DNA from: Idiomarina abyssalis
GTDB taxonomy: Bacteria; Pseudomonadota; Gammaproteobacteria; Enterobacterales; Alteromonadaceae
Length of the DNA: 64,000 bases
Reading direction: 5' to 3'
Assembly: GCF_900116625.1 (NCBI RefSeq)
Contig: NZ_FPBE01000002.1
Location: 62,001 to 126,000 of the forward strand
Below, one piece after another: positions 19,390-30,244 of the stretch; position 1 is the stretch's first letter; every line of letters begins with the position of its first letter. The notes under the pieces were generated by a model. It did not search any database and had not been told where the DNA came from. It worked only from the letters and a program-made list of their open reading frames with translations. The position numbers and the translations under genes are program-made.

Positions 19390-20625
19390 ATGGCACAGTT
19401 GCAGAACAAACACATACTTTTAGGTATTACCGGCGGTATTGCCGCCTATAAAGCGCCTGACCTGGTGCGCCGTCTGCGTGAGCAGGGCGCAGAAGTTCGT
19501 GTGGTAATGACTGACAGTGCCAAAGCTTTTGTAACCCCACTTAGCTTACAAGCCGTGTCAGGTTTTACGGTCAGCGATGATTTGTTAGATCCGACAGCAG
19601 AAGCCGCTATGGGCCATATTGAGCTAGCTCGCTGGGCCGATATCATTCTCGTTGCGCCAGCCACAGCGAATACCATTGCCCGCATAACGCACGGATTTGC
19701 TGACGACTTACTCAGTACATTGGTGCTTGCCAGCAAAGCACCTGTTGTCATTGCTCCGGCCATGAACCAACAAATGTGGGCGGCAACCTCCGTGCAGGAA
19801 AATATTGAAACTCTGCTGAACCGGGGCGTACAAATGATAGGCCCTGAAAGTGGTGAACAGGCCTGCGGCGATGTCGGTTATGGCCGCATGAGCGATCCAA
19901 CCCAGATTGTACAGGCGTTAATTGAGAAGCAGCCTAAAACGCCACAAACCTGGCAAGGAAAAACCTTTGTTATTACTGCCGGCCCAACTCGCGAAGCCAT
20001 TGATCCTGTGCGTTATATCAGTAACCACAGCTCCGGCAAAATGGGTTATGCGTTAGCAGAGGCTGCCGCCCATGCCGGCGCTAACGTTATTCTGGTTTCC
20101 GGACCGACGCAGTTGGCGACTCCTGCCGGCGTTCAGCGAATTGACGTAGAAACTGCCGAGCAAATGCTTAACGCGGTACAGCAGCAACTGCAGCAGTGCG
20201 ATGTCTTTATTGGCTGTGCTGCCGTGTCAGACTATCGGATTGCCGAAATTGCCTCACAAAAAATCAAAAAAGAGCAGAGTGACCAGCCTCCGCAACTTAA
20301 GCTGGTGCAAAACCCGGATATCCTGCAACAAGTAGCCAGTTCAGAGAAACCGCCGTTTACCGTTGGTTTTGCAGCCGAAACCGAAAACTTAAAGGCTAAC
20401 GCGTTGCGTAAACTGGAACGAAAACAATTAAAAATGATTGTCGCTAACGATGTTAGCCAGACCGGTCTGGGTTTTAACAGCGACAGCAATAACGCCATTA
20501 TTTTCAGTCAGGATAGTGAACAGTCACTTCCGACGATGAGTAAGCATGATATGGCCATTGCAATTATTGATGCGATAGCCAAACGCTATTTTGATAATAC
20601 AAATCCTGAAATCAGGGCTAATTAA
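19390..20625 (+). CDS. coaBC: Bifunctional CoaBC: phosphopantothenoylcysteine synthetase/decarboxylase
   Basis: CoaBC makes 4'-phosphopantetheine from phosphopantothenate and cysteine in coenzyme A synthesis. The 411-aa protein has an N-terminal flavin decarboxylase domain ([20 protein letters not shown], the PAMNQQMW motif, and the cysteine-containing flap [13 protein letters not shown]) and a C-terminal CTP-dependent ligase domain ([20 protein letters not shown], later NPDILQQV and KxLxR region). Start ATG at 19390. It leads the coaBC-dut-slmA block. Confidence 0.96.
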   Translation: MAQLQNKHILLGITGGIAAYKAPDLVRRLREQGAEVRVVMTDSAKAFVTPLSLQAVSGFTVSDDLLDPTAEAAMGHIELARWADIILVAPATANTIARITHGFADDLLSTLVLASKAPVVIAPAMNQQMWAATSVQENIETLLNRGVQMIGPESGEQACGDVGYGRMSDPTQIVQALIEKQPKTPQTWQGKTFVITAGPTREAIDPVRYISNHSSGKMGYALAEAAAHAGANVILVSGPTQLATPAGVQRIDVETAEQMLNAVQQQLQQCDVFIGCAAVSDYRIAEIASQKIKKEQSDQPPQLKLVQNPDILQQVASSEKPPFTVGFAAETENLKANALRKLERKQLKMIVANDVSQTGLGFNSDSNNAIIFSQDSEQSLPTMSKHDMAIAIIDAIAKRYFDNTNPEIRAN

Positions 20626-20642
20626 AAGAAAGTGAGAACTCC

Positions 20643-21098
20643 ATGACGCAAGTCGAAGTAAAAATTTTAGATGAACGTATTGGCCAGTCTATTCCGCTTC
20701 CTGAATATGCCACCCAGGGTTCTGCCGGAATGGATCTGCGCGCCTGTTTGGATCAGCCATTAACCATAGAACCGGGACAAACCCAGTTAATTGGCACCGG
20801 TATTGCTATGTATATTGGTGACCCGAACTACGCAGCAACTATTCTGCCTCGCTCAGGCCTGGGCCATAAACATGGCCTGGTACTGGGTAATTTAGTTGGA
20901 CTTATCGACTCAGACTACCAGGGCGAGCTTAAAGTTTCGTGCTGGAATCGCAGCGACAAGGCCTACACCATAGAACCTGGCGACCGCATTGCGCAATTGG
21001 TGATTTTACCCGTTGTACAGGCGCAAATGACCGTTGTCGACGAGTTTCACGAAACCGACCGCGGTGAAGGTGGTTTCGGTCACTCTGGCCGCTCATAA
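20643..21098 (+). CDS. dut: Deoxyuridine 5'-triphosphate nucleotidohydrolase
   Basis: dUTPase hydrolyses dUTP to dUMP, keeping uracil out of DNA and supplying dTMP synthesis. The 151-aa trimeric-type enzyme has its conserved motifs in order: [37 protein letters not shown] and the C-terminal [12 protein letters not shown] that closes over the active site. It lies 17 bp after coaBC, as in E. coli. Confidence 0.97.
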   Translation: MTQVEVKILDERIGQSIPLPEYATQGSAGMDLRACLDQPLTIEPGQTQLIGTGIAMYIGDPNYAATILPRSGLGHKHGLVLGNLVGLIDSDYQGELKVSCWNRSDKAYTIEPGDRIAQLVILPVVQAQMTVVDEFHETDRGEGGFGHSGRS

Positions 21099-21146
21099 AC
21101 CGAATTACAATAAATTCCGGCCTCTCAAATAAGGAAAGTTACAAGC

Positions 21147-21737
21147 ATGGCAGAACAAAAACGTAACCGTCGTGAGGAAATTTTACAGGCTTTGGCGGCA
21201 ATGTTGGAAACCAGCCCGGGTCAGCGTATTACAACAGCAAAACTGGCGGCTAACTTAGGTGTTTCGGAGGCGGCTTTATACCGTCACTTTCCATCAAAGG
21301 CGCGCATGTTTGAAGGGCTTATTGAGTTTGTTGAAGACACCCTGCTCACCCGCATTAACATGATCATGAACGAGGAGAAGAATACGCTCTCCCGTTGCTA
21401 CGCTATTTTGCAGCTCTTATTAACCTTCGCTGAGCGTAACCCTGGTATCACACGAGTAATGACGGGTGATGCACTTATGGGCGAACACGACCGCTTAAGA
21501 GGTCGTATGGAAGACCTTTTTAATCGTATAGAAAGCTCAATAAAGCAGGTGTTGCGGGAAAAAGCGATGCGAGAACAGCAACGCTTTATTGTTGATGAAG
21601 CCGTGTTGGCGAATTTATTGCTAAGCTACGCCGATGGAAAAATCAGTCAGTTCGTGCGCTCTAATTTCAAACGTTTGCCAACAGAACATTTATCGGCTCA
21701 ATGGCAAGTCATGGAACAACAGCTAATAAGTGCGTAA
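21147..21737 (+). CDS. slmA: Nucleoid occlusion factor SlmA
   Basis: SlmA is a TetR-type DNA-binding protein that stops FtsZ rings forming over the nucleoid. The 196-aa product has the N-terminal helix-turn-helix ([25 protein letters not shown] as consecutive parts) and the SlmA-type C-terminal helices ([19 protein letters not shown]). AAGGAAAG precedes the start. Position after dut matches other gammaproteobacteria. Confidence 0.96.
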   Translation: MAEQKRNRREEILQALAAMLETSPGQRITTAKLAANLGVSEAALYRHFPSKARMFEGLIEFVEDTLLTRINMIMNEEKNTLSRCYAILQLLLTFAERNPGITRVMTGDALMGEHDRLRGRMEDLFNRIESSIKQVLREKAMREQQRFIVDEAVLANLLLSYADGKISQFVRSNFKRLPTEHLSAQWQVMEQQLISA

Positions 21738-21774
21738 AACGGGTTACTGTGTGAAACAGGTCACTCCGTTTTAC
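21734..21774. terminator. Hairpin covering the stop codons of slmA and gpsA
   Basis: Arms GTAAAACGG (21734-21742) and CCGTTTTAC (21766-21774) with further internal pairing form a long hairpin that includes the slmA stop and reaches into the last codons of gpsA. No long T-run follows, so its strength as a terminator is uncertain. Confidence 0.5.
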
Positions 21775-22762
21775 GCTCACGACTCAATAAATCAATAGCT
21801 GCCTGCTGCGGTTCTTTACCTTCATAAAGGACCGCATATATCTGCTCACAAATTGGCATTTCAACGTCATAGCGTTTGGCCAGAGCAACCACTTCACGGG
21901 TATTCCGATAACCTTCAACCGACTGACCAATACTTTTCAGGGCCTGCTCAACGCCTTTCCCCTGCCCTAAAGCCAGACCAAAACGACGGTTTCTCGACTG
22001 GTTGTCGGTACAAGTCAGGATTAAATCCCCCAGCCCGGCCATACCGGTAAAAGTATCGCTTTTAGCACCTAATGTCAGACCCAGTCGGGTCAATTCCGCT
22101 AAGCCACGGGTAATCAATGCCGTTCGTGCGTTTGCACCAAAGCCAATGCCATCTGCCATGCCGGCACCAATGGCAATCACATTCTTCACCACCCCGCCCA
22201 GCTGTACCCCAATAAAGTCATTATTGGTGTAAACACGGAAGGAACGGTCACAATGCAGAAGCTCCGAAAGCTCATCGACAAAAGCTTTGTTGGTCGATGA
22301 CATTGAAATAGCCGTTGGTAACCCTTTTGCCATTTCAATCGCGAAGGTAGGACCTGACAATACCGCCAATGGATGCTCTTCACCGAGAATATCTTCTGCT
22401 ACTTCATACAGTAAACGCCCTGTATCGGGCTCCAACCCTTTAGTTGCCCAGGCTACGCGAGCGTGCTTCGCTAACAAAGGTTTCGCCTGCTCTAACATAG
22501 ACGAGAAAGAATGGCTGGGAACCACAACGACGACGTTTTTTACGTCATGCAATGCTTCGCTTAAATCTGCCGTTACACTTAAGGACTCAGGAAAAGGGCA
22601 GGCAGGAAGATACTCTTCGTTTTCATGCGCAGCCTGCATTATCGCCACTTTATCGGCGTCCCGGCCCCACAGCGTAGTCGCTATGCCTTTACGGGCGAAA
22701 CAAATAGCAAGGGCGGTCCCGTAAGAGCCCGCCCCTAACACTGTCACCTGAGGTGTCTGCAT
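21761..22762 (-). CDS. gpsA: Glycerol-3-phosphate dehydrogenase [NAD(P)+]
   Basis: GpsA reduces dihydroxyacetone phosphate to sn-glycerol-3-phosphate for phospholipid synthesis; its product is the PlsB substrate. The 333-aa protein shows the Rossmann motif [19 protein letters not shown] at the N-terminus, the [10 protein letters not shown] loop, the catalytic lysine region [17 protein letters not shown] and the substrate-binding [18 protein letters not shown]. It follows secB by 11 bp, as in E. coli. Confidence 0.97.
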   Translation of the reverse strand: MQTPQVTVLGAGSYGTALAICFARKGIATTLWGRDADKVAIMQAAHENEEYLPACPFPESLSVTADLSEALHDVKNVVVVVPSHSFSSMLEQAKPLLAKHARVAWATKGLEPDTGRLLYEVAEDILGEEHPLAVLSGPTFAIEMAKGLPTAISMSSTNKAFVDELSELLHCDRSFRVYTNNDFIGVQLGGVVKNVIAIGAGMADGIGFGANARTALITRGLAELTRLGLTLGAKSDTFTGMAGLGDLILTCTDNQSRNRRFGLALGQGKGVEQALKSIGQSVEGYRNTREVVALAKRYDVEMPICEQIYAVLYEGKEPQQAAIDLLSRERKTE

Positions 22763-22773
22763 TATCGTATCGC

Positions 22774-23277
22774 TTACGCGTCAGCAGTTTGCTGGCCTTG
22801 AGCCTGTTCAGCTTGCTGCTGCATGTGACGCTGGAAAATAGCATCAAAGTTAACAGGAGCCAGGTTCAACTGTGGGAAAGTCGCACGGTTAACAAGGTTT
22901 GAAACACACTCACGAGCGTAAGGGAACAAAATGTTCGGGCAGAAAGAACCCAGCATGTGTGCCAACTGACCTTCCTGGATTTCATCACCGATAGTGAAAA
23001 TACCTGCCTGATGTACTTCACACAGGAATGCTACATCGTCTTCAACCTTGTTGGTTGCGGTCAAAGTGAGCACCACTTCGTAAACACCGTCTTCAATTTT
23101 TTCGTGTTTTACGTTTAAGTCCAGCTTCAGTTCTGGCTTCCACTCTTTGCGGAAAATAGCCGGTGAGCTTGGAGTTTCAAAAGAAATGTCTTTCGCGTAA
23201 ATGCGCTGAATTGCGAATTGTGGTTGCTGTTGTTGGTTTTCAGCGGCCGCGCCGTTTGCTTGCTGTTCTTCAGCCAT
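22774..23277 (-). CDS. secB: Protein-export chaperone SecB
   Basis: SecB keeps preproteins unfolded and delivers them to SecA. The 167-aa product has the SecB core ([19 protein letters not shown], later [11 protein letters not shown] and the [16 protein letters not shown] segment). N- and C-terminal tails are rich in Gln and Ala, with a low-complexity QQQQ stretch. It lies between the rhodanese gene and gpsA; the glutaredoxin grxC often found here is missing from the gap. Confidence 0.96.
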   Translation of the reverse strand: MAEEQQANGAAAENQQQQPQFAIQRIYAKDISFETPSSPAIFRKEWKPELKLDLNVKHEKIEDGVYEVVLTLTATNKVEDDVAFLCEVHQAGIFTIGDEIQEGQLAHMLGSFCPNILFPYARECVSNLVNRATFPQLNLAPVNFDAIFQRHMQQQAEQAQGQQTADA

Positions 23278-23318
23278 GATTTTACTTCCTATTCATTTTA
23301 AGTTTTAGACGAATTTTA

Positions 23319-23750
23319 TTATTTTTTCTGCGAAACCGGCAATTTAGCACTGCGCCATGTGTTAATACCACCTTGCAGCACAGCCACCTGACTAAAGCCT
23401 TCAGCGATTAATTGGCTGGCAGCCGATTTTGCCGTCATTCCTGTTGCACAGACTATCACAATGGGGGCTTCTTTGAACTTTTCAATAGTTGAAAGTTCTT
23501 TTTGTTTGATTTTTTCAGCCGGTAATGACACCGAACCGTGAATATGGCCTTTCTTAAATTCGTCTTTATTACGGATATCGACGAATACGCCATCACCCCG
23601 GTTGACCCAAACCGTTGCTTCTTGCGGCTGCAGGCTTTTCATCGGCGACATAGCAGAGCGAATCGTCGTCACTATTAATGCGATTAACAGAACAACCCAC
23701 ACGCCACTCATCATTGGGTTGCGGCTGACAAATTCAAAAAGTTCTTGCAT
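23319..23750 (-). CDS. Membrane-anchored rhodanese-like protein YibN
   Basis: Start MQELFEFVSRNPMMSG at 23750 is chosen because it matches YibN; the open frame extends 49 codons further upstream without support. The 143-aa protein has one N-terminal membrane helix (about residues 15-32) and a single rhodanese domain with the active-site cysteine in VIVCATGMTAKSAA. Rhodaneses transfer sulfane sulfur; the target is unknown. Divergent from gpmI and upstream of secB, the same order as E. coli. Confidence 0.9.
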   Translation of the reverse strand: MQELFEFVSRNPMMSGVWVVLLIALIVTTIRSAMSPMKSLQPQEATVWVNRGDGVFVDIRNKDEFKKGHIHGSVSLPAEKIKQKELSTIEKFKEAPIVIVCATGMTAKSAASQLIAEGFSQVAVLQGGINTWRSAKLPVSQKK

Positions 23751-23915
23751 AAGACCTACCAGTAATCGTGGGTAACAGAAAAAAATAGCGGTCAAAGAGT
23801 ATACCTGTACAAATCTCAGTTGCCAGAAAAATCTTGGGTGGATGCGTAAGCTCCGGAAATCGAGTAGAATGTTGACTAATTTCATCATCGAAAACACCGA
23901 GCAATGAGGCCCATT

Positions 23916-25457
23916 ATGACTCCTACGATAAAACCTTTGGTATTGTTGATTCTTGACGGCTGGGGTTACCGTGAAGATGCACCGGATAACGCCATTGCAA
24001 AAGCCAATACACCGGTTATGGATCGTTTATGGAAGCAATACCCTCATTGTTTAGTCGATGGTTCAGGGGGCGCAGTTGGTTTGCCGGACGGCCAAATGGG
24101 CAACTCGGAGGTTGGTCATGTTAATTTGGGCGCTGGTCGCATCGTTTACCAGGATTTTACCCGCATCAGTAAAGCTATTTCTGACCGCAGCTTTTTCAGC
24201 AACACCGTACTGTGTGACGCATTAAATAAGACCGGAACAGCTAATGGTGCCGTTCATATTATGGGTCTGTTGTCTCCGGGCGGCGTACACAGCCACGAAG
24301 ACCACCTGGTCGCTATGGTAGAAATGGCTATCGAACAAGGTGCAGATGATGTCTACTTGCACGCGTTTTTAGATGGCCGGGACACGCCGCCAAAATCCGC
24401 CCTGGCGTCTATTGAGCGCTTTGAAGCTTTATTTGCCCGTTTGGGTAAAGGCCGTTTCGCCACCTTAAACGGTCGTTTCTTTGCCATGGACAGAGACAAG
24501 CGCTGGGAACGCATTGAACAGTCTTACAAAGCAATTTACCACGGCCTCTCCGGGGTTACTTCACCGAATGCCACAGACGCATTAGAAGACGCATACGAGC
24601 GCGGAGAAACCGATGAATTCGTTACTCCGGTCGTCATTGGCCAACCTGCACCATTGAAAAACGGTGACTCGGTGTTCTTTATGAACTTCCGTGCCGACCG
24701 CGCCCGCGAAATGACTCAGGCTTTTATTGATAATGATTTCGACGGTTTTGACCGAGGACCACGGATCGAACTCAGCGACTTTGTCATGCTGACTCAGTAC
24801 GCCGACACATTAAAAACACCTTGTGCCTTCCCGCCGGAACCATTGAATAACGTGCTGGGTGAGTGGTTATCTAAACATGACAAAACGCAATTACGCATCT
24901 CAGAAACGGAAAAGTACGCACACGTCACCTTCTTTTTCAGCGGCGGCCGCGAACAGGAGTTTGAGGGAGAAAAGCGCGTTCTAATCCCCTCTCCTAAGGT
25001 GAAAACTTACGACTTACAGCCAGAAATGAGCTCGGAACAGCTCACTGATGAGCTGGTTGAAGCCATTGAGTCTCAAGCCTTTGATGTGGTTATTTGCAAC
25101 TACCCTAATGGCGACATGGTTGGCCATACAGGCAACTTCGATGCGGCCGTTAAGGCTTGTGAAACTGTCGACCACAGCGTTGGCCGTGTGGTATCGGCTT
25201 TAGAGGCTGTTGGTGGTGAATGCCTGATAACTGCAGACCATGGCAACGCTGAGCAAATGAGTGATGCGACAACCGGCCAGGCGCATACAGCTCACACTAA
25301 TGAGCTGGTTCCTTTCATCTATGTTGGTCGTCCCGCTAAGGCACAAAATGGGCGCTTATCCGATGTCGCACCCACAATTTTGCATTTAATGGGCATGGAG
25401 CAGCCTGACGAAATGACCGGCACCCCGCTTATGGTGTTAAAGCAGGAGCAGGACTAA
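23916..25457 (+). CDS. gpmI: 2,3-bisphosphoglycerate-independent phosphoglycerate mutase
   Basis: GpmI interconverts 3- and 2-phosphoglycerate in glycolysis using two manganese ions. The ATG at 23916 has GAGG 6 bp upstream and is preferred over 23904. The roughly 513-aa product has the alkaline-phosphatase-type core with the phosphoserine region [33 protein letters not shown], and metal ligands in ADHGNAEQM. It precedes envC by 3 bp, as in E. coli. Confidence 0.97.
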   Translation: MTPTIKPLVLLILDGWGYREDAPDNAIAKANTPVMDRLWKQYPHCLVDGSGGAVGLPDGQMGNSEVGHVNLGAGRIVYQDFTRISKAISDRSFFSNTVLCDALNKTGTANGAVHIMGLLSPGGVHSHEDHLVAMVEMAIEQGADDVYLHAFLDGRDTPPKSALASIERFEALFARLGKGRFATLNGRFFAMDRDKRWERIEQSYKAIYHGLSGVTSPNATDALEDAYERGETDEFVTPVVIGQPAPLKNGDSVFFMNFRADRAREMTQAFIDNDFDGFDRGPRIELSDFVMLTQYADTLKTPCAFPPEPLNNVLGEWLSKHDKTQLRISETEKYAHVTFFFSGGREQEFEGEKRVLIPSPKVKTYDLQPEMSSEQLTDELVEAIESQAFDVVICNYPNGDMVGHTGNFDAAVKACETVDHSVGRVVSALEAVGGECLITADHGNAEQMSDATTGQAHTAHTNELVPFIYVGRPAKAQNGRLSDVAPTILHLMGMEQPDEMTGTPLMVLKQEQD

Positions 25458-25460
25458 CTC

Positions 25461-26603
25461 ATGCCGCTACCGGTGTTCTTGCTGATTGTTCTGGGCTTAT
25501 TGGTCAACCCGGCAGTAGCTCAGGACTACAGTGAAGACGACAAAGCCTCTACGGAGGCCGAAATAGCTGCTGTCAAAGAAGAACTGGCAGAGCGCCTGCA
25601 AGCCATAGAAGAACGTAATTCGGAACTAAGCTCAACCGAGCAACAGCTCCGCGACCTGGAAATAAGAACAGCGGAAGTTGCCGGCTCACTGCGTAAAACC
25701 CAAACCAAACTCGATAGCGTCAATGCTGAAATTGAAGAATCAGAGCGTAAGCGCAAAGAACTGCAGCAAAAGCAGAAGCAACAGATGGCGTTATTGGAAG
25801 ACCAGCTTGTTTCCGCCTATATGAACGGCGACCATGACTTCCTAAAAATGCTGTTAAACCAGCAGGATCCCGGTCAATTCGAAAGAATGCTGAGTTATTA
25901 CCAGTACTTCAACACCGCAAGAGTTGAAGAAATTAAGGTAATTAAGAGTACCCAACAGGAAATTGTTGCACTTACCGAAGAGTTAAAACAGCAGCAAAAC
26001 CAATTAGCCGCTTTACGGCAGCAACAGGAAGAACAGCGTTCTCAGCTTGAGCAACAACAACATCGTCAGGAAGAAAAGTTAGCGGAGCTGCAACAGCAAC
26101 AACGTAAAGACCGTTCACGCGTGGGACAACTGGAACAAAGCCGGGATCAGTTGGAGCAGGTATTGAGCGCCATAGAAAACGCTCTGGCCCAACAAAAAGA
26201 CGTGCAACTGGTTGGCTTACAGTCAGTCAAAAACCAATTACGCTGGCCAAGTGACGGCGATGTAAAGCGGTTGTTCGGTCAACGCCGAGAAGGTCCGGTT
26301 GACTGGAAAGGCGTTCTAATAGAAGGCAGTAACGGACAGCCCGTTCGCTCAATTGCTAATGGCCGGGTGGTATACGCAGACTGGCTACGCGGATTTGGTT
26401 TAGTCATTGTGGTTGATCATGGGCAAAGTTACATGAGCCTTTATGGTCACAACCAGACATTAACGAAAGCCGTTGGTGACAAAGTTCGCAAAGACGAGGA
26501 AATTGCACTTATGGGGCAGTCCGGCTCGCGTAACAGCCCTACTTTATACTTCGAAATACGCCACCAGGGGCGTCCGCAAAACCCAAGTAACTGGATACGC
26601 TGA
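25461..26603 (+). CDS. envC: Murein hydrolase activator EnvC
   Basis: EnvC activates the amidases AmiA and AmiB at the division septum and is itself recruited by the FtsEX complex, encoded about 2 kb away. The 380-aa product has a signal peptide, a long Gln- and Glu-rich coiled coil (about residues 25-245) and a C-terminal LytM (M23) domain. The LytM domain keeps VVDHGQSYMSLYGHN but lacks a full set of zinc ligands, as is normal for the non-catalytic EnvC type. It ends with a 1-bp overlap onto the next gene. Confidence 0.94.
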   Translation: MPLPVFLLIVLGLLVNPAVAQDYSEDDKASTEAEIAAVKEELAERLQAIEERNSELSSTEQQLRDLEIRTAEVAGSLRKTQTKLDSVNAEIEESERKRKELQQKQKQQMALLEDQLVSAYMNGDHDFLKMLLNQQDPGQFERMLSYYQYFNTARVEEIKVIKSTQQEIVALTEELKQQQNQLAALRQQQEEQRSQLEQQQHRQEEKLAELQQQQRKDRSRVGQLEQSRDQLEQVLSAIENALAQQKDVQLVGLQSVKNQLRWPSDGDVKRLFGQRREGPVDWKGVLIEGSNGQPVRSIANGRVVYADWLRGFGLVIVVDHGQSYMSLYGHNQTLTKAVGDKVRKDEEIALMGQSGSRNSPTLYFEIRHQGRPQNPSNWIR

Positions 26604-27358
26604 TGCTACGCCTTATTGCGACTCTGGCTTTACTTACTTGCCTGGCAGCTCCGGTTTCTGCCGGCAAGATAGCTATTGTTATTGACGACATAGGTAATCA
26701 CAAGAATGACTTAAAAGCGGCGCTTTTACCGGGCAATGTCAGTTTCGCCGTGCTGCCATACACCCCCTACGCCCGGGCTTTTGCATTACGTGCACACCAC
26801 CAGCAAAAGCAAGTGCTTTTACACATGCCAATGGAAGCAATAGAAAACGACCGGCCCGGTCCGGGTGTGGTCACCGCCAACATGAGCAACGCGCAAATAA
26901 AGCTGCAGCTGGTTAACGCTCTCGACTCGATTCCTTACGTGACCGGAGTGAATAACCATATGGGCAGTAAACTGACTCAGCTCCCCATGCCTATGCAAGC
27001 GGTTATGGAAACATTAGCAGCCCGCAAACTCTTTTTTATTGATAGTCGGACGTCGGAATTTAGTGTGGCTGAACAAATTGCCGGACAGTTTGGAGTCAGG
27101 ACCTCTCGCCGCCATGTCTTTCTTGATAACGAAGTTGACCAAAATTATCTGCAACAGCAGTTTGACCAGTTGCTTCGTTTAGCCAAGCGAGACGGTCAGG
27201 CCATTGGCATTGGTCACCCCTACCCCGAGACGTTGAGTTTTCTTAAGCAGCATTTACCTGAATTGCAAAAGCAGGGAATTGAGTTGGTGTTCGTTTCTGA
27301 GCTAACTCAGGCGACTAACCAGAACGGGTATCTTCTTCCAGTGACGTCAGCAAAATAA
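26603..27358 (+). CDS. Divergent polysaccharide deacetylase family protein YibQ
   Basis: A 251-aa secreted protein with a signal peptide (LIATLALLTCLAAPVSAG) and a divergent NodB-like domain: IAIVIDDIGNHKNDLKA, LLHMPMEAIEND, VNNHMGSKLTQ and FFIDSRTSE. The family (DUF610) commonly follows envC; its substrate is not established. Start overlaps the envC stop by 1 bp, so the two are coupled. The 3' end overlaps the convergent YkgJ-like gene by 44 bp. Confidence 0.9.
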   Translation: MLRLIATLALLTCLAAPVSAGKIAIVIDDIGNHKNDLKAALLPGNVSFAVLPYTPYARAFALRAHHQQKQVLLHMPMEAIENDRPGPGVVTANMSNAQIKLQLVNALDSIPYVTGVNNHMGSKLTQLPMPMQAVMETLAARKLFFIDSRTSEFSVAEQIAGQFGVRTSRRHVFLDNEVDQNYLQQQFDQLLRLAKRDGQAIGIGHPYPETLSFLKQHLPELQKQGIELVFVSELTQATNQNGYLLPVTSAK

Positions 27359-27572
27359 TTGCCTGCTCGCGGCTTTCACCGCAAATCTCTCTATCCGCTG
27401 AAAACTCTCCACACACGGCCGGACGTTCGGGCTTACCAAACAGCCGGCATAAATTATCATCGTCGAGTTGGACACAGCGCACACCCGCCGGCTTGCCATT
27501 TGGCATGCCGGGGATGGGAGAACTAATAGAAGGAGCTATGCAGCAAGCACCGCAACCAATGCGGCACTTCAT
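27315..27572 (-). CDS. YkgJ-type CxxxCxxCC cluster-binding protein
   Basis: An 85-aa protein with the N-terminal cysteine cluster in MKCRIGCGACCIAPSIS and further cysteines in RCVQLDDDNLCRLF, RPAVCGEF and EICGES. This pattern is the YkgJ/UPF0153 family, proposed to bind zinc or an iron-sulfur cluster; its role is unknown. It lies directly after rpoH on the same strand with no gap. Confidence 0.85.
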   Translation of the reverse strand: MKCRIGCGACCIAPSISSPIPGMPNGKPAGVRCVQLDDDNLCRLFGKPERPAVCGEFSADREICGESREQAIILLTSLEEDTRSG

Positions 27573-28433
27573 TTAGCTCATTGCGAGACGAAGTTTCTTC
27601 ATCGCGTTCTGTTCAAGCTGACGAACGCGCTCTGCCGATACTTCGTATTTTGCTGCTAAGTCATGCAGCGTGGTTTTATCTTCAGACAGCCAACGCGACT
27701 GAACGATATCCTGACTACGTTCATCCAGGTGACTCATAGCACCCAGTAGTTTCTGCTGTGTATGACTTTCGTAGTCTTCGGCTTCAATTTCTGCCGCTAA
27801 ATCGGAACGCTTGTCTTCCAGATACATCGCTGGAGAGTAGGCACTACCCTCTTTCGAGTCATCGTCGTCGGAGCTTAGCTCAAAGGCCTGGTCGTGAGCA
27901 CTCATGCGGGATTCCATTTCCAACACTTCTTTCGTGCTGACACCCAGCTCATCGGCAACAGTTTCAACTTCTTTCTGGCTAAACCAACCTAAACGTTTTT
28001 TCATTTTACGCAGGTTAAAGAACAACTTACGCTGTGCTTTTGTGGTTGCCACTTTTACAACGCGCCAGTTACGCAGCACGTATTCATGAATTTCTGCTTT
28101 AATCCAGTGAACAGCAAATGACACCAAACGCACGCCCACAGATGGATCAAAGCGTTTAACGGCTTTCATCAGGCCAATATTGCCTTCCTGAATTAAATCG
28201 GCTTGCGGCAGACCATAACCTGAATAACTACGGGCTACGTGTACCACAAAGCGGAGATGCGACATGATGAGCTCTTTCGCAGCATCGAGGTCACTGTTCT
28301 CATAAAGTCTTGTTGCCAACGCCTTTTCTTTTTCGGCGGTGAGCATAGGAATACGGTTGACTGACTGAATATACCCGTCCAGTCCTCCCCCTTGGGGAAC
28401 CGATAATGCCATGGTGTTTAATTCAGTGCTCAT
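27573..28433 (-). CDS. rpoH: RNA polymerase heat-shock sigma factor RpoH (sigma-32)
   Basis: Sigma-32 directs transcription of chaperone and protease genes. The 286-aa protein has region 2 ([40 protein letters not shown]), the RpoH box-like [17 protein letters not shown], and region 4 ([18 protein letters not shown]). Its place after ftsX matches the conserved ftsY-ftsE-ftsX-rpoH order. The 145-bp upstream gap contains the palindrome CTTTTAGAGTCTAAAAG at 28495-28511, function unknown. Confidence 0.97.
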   Translation of the reverse strand: MSTELNTMALSVPQGGGLDGYIQSVNRIPMLTAEKEKALATRLYENSDLDAAKELIMSHLRFVVHVARSYSGYGLPQADLIQEGNIGLMKAVKRFDPSVGVRLVSFAVHWIKAEIHEYVLRNWRVVKVATTKAQRKLFFNLRKMKKRLGWFSQKEVETVADELGVSTKEVLEMESRMSAHDQAFELSSDDDDSKEGSAYSPAMYLEDKRSDLAAEIEAEDYESHTQQKLLGAMSHLDERSQDIVQSRWLSEDKTTLHDLAAKYEVSAERVRQLEQNAMKKLRLAMS

Positions 28434-28578
28434 TTAACAACCTCTACTTAAAATACCGACTTAAATTACTGCCTTTCAGTCAGCTTCTAAGACCCTTTTA
28501 GAGTCTAAAAGTTCCATTATGATCGTTGTCGATCAGGTGATTTAGTATAACTAAGCCTATGGCTTTCGCAACCCTATT

Positions 28579-29568
28579 TTATTCAGGCTCAATACTCTGT
28601 ATATGACGTCTTACAGCCAAATAAGAACCAGCTAAACCCAGGCCAACAGCAATCAACCATATAATCAATAATTCGCCTAACGTCAGACCGTTTAATTGAA
28701 ACGGCGTTTCGTAAAGTTCGGTTAAATCTACTACGGCACTTTCAACCCACCAGATCAATAAGGCGGTTGCCAACCAGGCCACCAACCCGCCGATAATTCC
28801 GTACCAAACGCCAGTGTATAAAAAAGGGCGTTGAATAAAGGCGTTAGTAGCTCCTACCAGCTTCATCACCATAATTTCGTCACGCTTAGACAAAATGTTC
28901 AGCCGAATGGTGTTACCGACAATAAGAACAACCGACAAACAAAGAACCACGGCTAACGCACCGAGAATATCTTCAATCAAATTGAGAATTCCCTGTAGTC
29001 GATTAAGCCATTCCAAATCCATTTTCGCGTAAGCGACTTCGCGCTGTTTTTCCAGCCGGTTGAGCAACGCCTCCGCCCGCTGCGGCGAGCGATGCGACTC
29101 AGCCGGGATCACCACCAATACATCTGGTAACGGGTTCGACGACAGATAATCCAGTGTTTCGCCAAAGCCCGACTGCTCTTTAAACTCTTCCAGCCCCTGC
29201 TCTTTCGGAATAAGACGCACCGACTCAACACCCTCAGACAGTTCCGTTTGCGTTTTTAGTGTGTCGATTTCTGATTGCTCTAAATCTTTTCTTAAAAACA
29301 GCGTGACTTCGGAGGCTTCCTGCCAGTTATCAGCAATCGTGCTGGTATTTTTAACTAAAACATACAGTGATGACGGCAAAGTCAGACTAAGCCCCAGCAC
29401 CGCCATGGTCATAAACGAAGCAAACGGATTGCGCCACAGTTCGCCTAAACTGGCGATGGCTTGCTGAGCATGATGCACCGGCACCATGATTAAACGTCGC
29501 CACCAAGGTAAACGCCCGCGGCTACTTGCGCCCTTTTCTATACTGCGGTTACGGAACAATAAACTCAT
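28579..29568 (-). CDS. ftsX: Cell division protein FtsX
   Basis: FtsX is the permease-like part of the FtsEX complex, which controls septal amidases through EnvC. The 329-aa protein has four membrane helices: one at about residues 50-70 and three in the C-terminal half, with a large periplasmic loop between the first two (residues 75-200). The C-terminal ISKRDEIMVMKLVGATNAFIQRPF is typical, seen here as LSKRDEIMVMKLVGATNAFI. It overlaps ftsE by 4 bp. Confidence 0.96.
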   Translation of the reverse strand: MSLLFRNRSIEKGASSRGRLPWWRRLIMVPVHHAQQAIASLGELWRNPFASFMTMAVLGLSLTLPSSLYVLVKNTSTIADNWQEASEVTLFLRKDLEQSEIDTLKTQTELSEGVESVRLIPKEQGLEEFKEQSGFGETLDYLSSNPLPDVLVVIPAESHRSPQRAEALLNRLEKQREVAYAKMDLEWLNRLQGILNLIEDILGALAVVLCLSVVLIVGNTIRLNILSKRDEIMVMKLVGATNAFIQRPFLYTGVWYGIIGGLVAWLATALLIWWVESAVVDLTELYETPFQLNGLTLGELLIIWLIAVGLGLAGSYLAVRRHIQSIEPE

Positions 29569-30242
29569 AGTTCACTGTCCTCCAGGCCATCGTTAATCAT
29601 ACGCCCGTCTTTTAGGGTTAAAGTACGGTAGCGTAAGCGTGCAATGAGGCCCAGGTCGTGGGTCGCTATGAGAACAGCAACACCCACTTTATTGAACTCT
29701 TCAAACAGCCGGATAATCTCCATCGACAGCTTAGGATCAAGGTTACCGGTGGGCTCATCAGCCAATAGCAAGGGTGGCTTGGTGACAATAGCGCGGGCAA
29801 TACCTACTCGTTGCTGCTCACCGCCGGACAACATCTGTGGATAATGCTTCACCTTGTCGGCTATACCGACTTTTTCCAGCGCGGCAACAACACGTTTGCG
29901 CGCTTCCTGAACACTGTAGCCTTCGATAATCAACGGCAACGCAACGTTATCGAACACCGTTTTATCCATTAACAAACGGTGATCCTGGAAAATCATACCA
30001 ATGTCACGACGCACATAAGGCACTTGCGAAGGCTTAATTTTTCGCAAATCGTGCCCGTTAATCAGTACCCGGCCTGCGGTTGGCCTTTCCATTAAACTGA
30101 TCAGTTTGAGCAGCGTACTTTTACCCGCTCCGGAATGACCGGTTAAAAAGGCCATCTCACCCGGTTCTACGTGAAAGTCGACATGGCTCAGTGCCTGATG
30201 GCCTCCACGGTAGGTTTTACTGACTTGCTCAAAGCGGATCAT
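29565..30242 (-). CDS. ftsE: Cell division ATP-binding protein FtsE
   Basis: FtsE is the ATPase of FtsEX. The 225-aa ABC protein has Walker A ([14 protein letters not shown]), Q-loop (FQDHRLL), signature ([15 protein letters not shown]), Walker B ([13 protein letters not shown]) and the H-loop (IATHDLGL). It begins 2 bp after ftsY ends and overlaps ftsX, forming one operon. Confidence 0.97.
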   Translation of the reverse strand: MIRFEQVSKTYRGGHQALSHVDFHVEPGEMAFLTGHSGAGKSTLLKLISLMERPTAGRVLINGHDLRKIKPSQVPYVRRDIGMIFQDHRLLMDKTVFDNVALPLIIEGYSVQEARKRVVAALEKVGIADKVKHYPQMLSGGEQQRVGIARAIVTKPPLLLADEPTGNLDPKLSMEIIRLFEEFNKVGVAVLIATHDLGLIARLRYRTLTLKDGRMINDGLEDSEL

Positions 30243-30244
30243 CT

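Noticed and set aside
28495-28511. CTTTTAGAGTCTAAAAG palindrome as terminator of an upstream gene
   Set aside because: No T-run follows in either direction and the flanking genes are rpoH and ftsX in one direction; it is noted under rpoH only.
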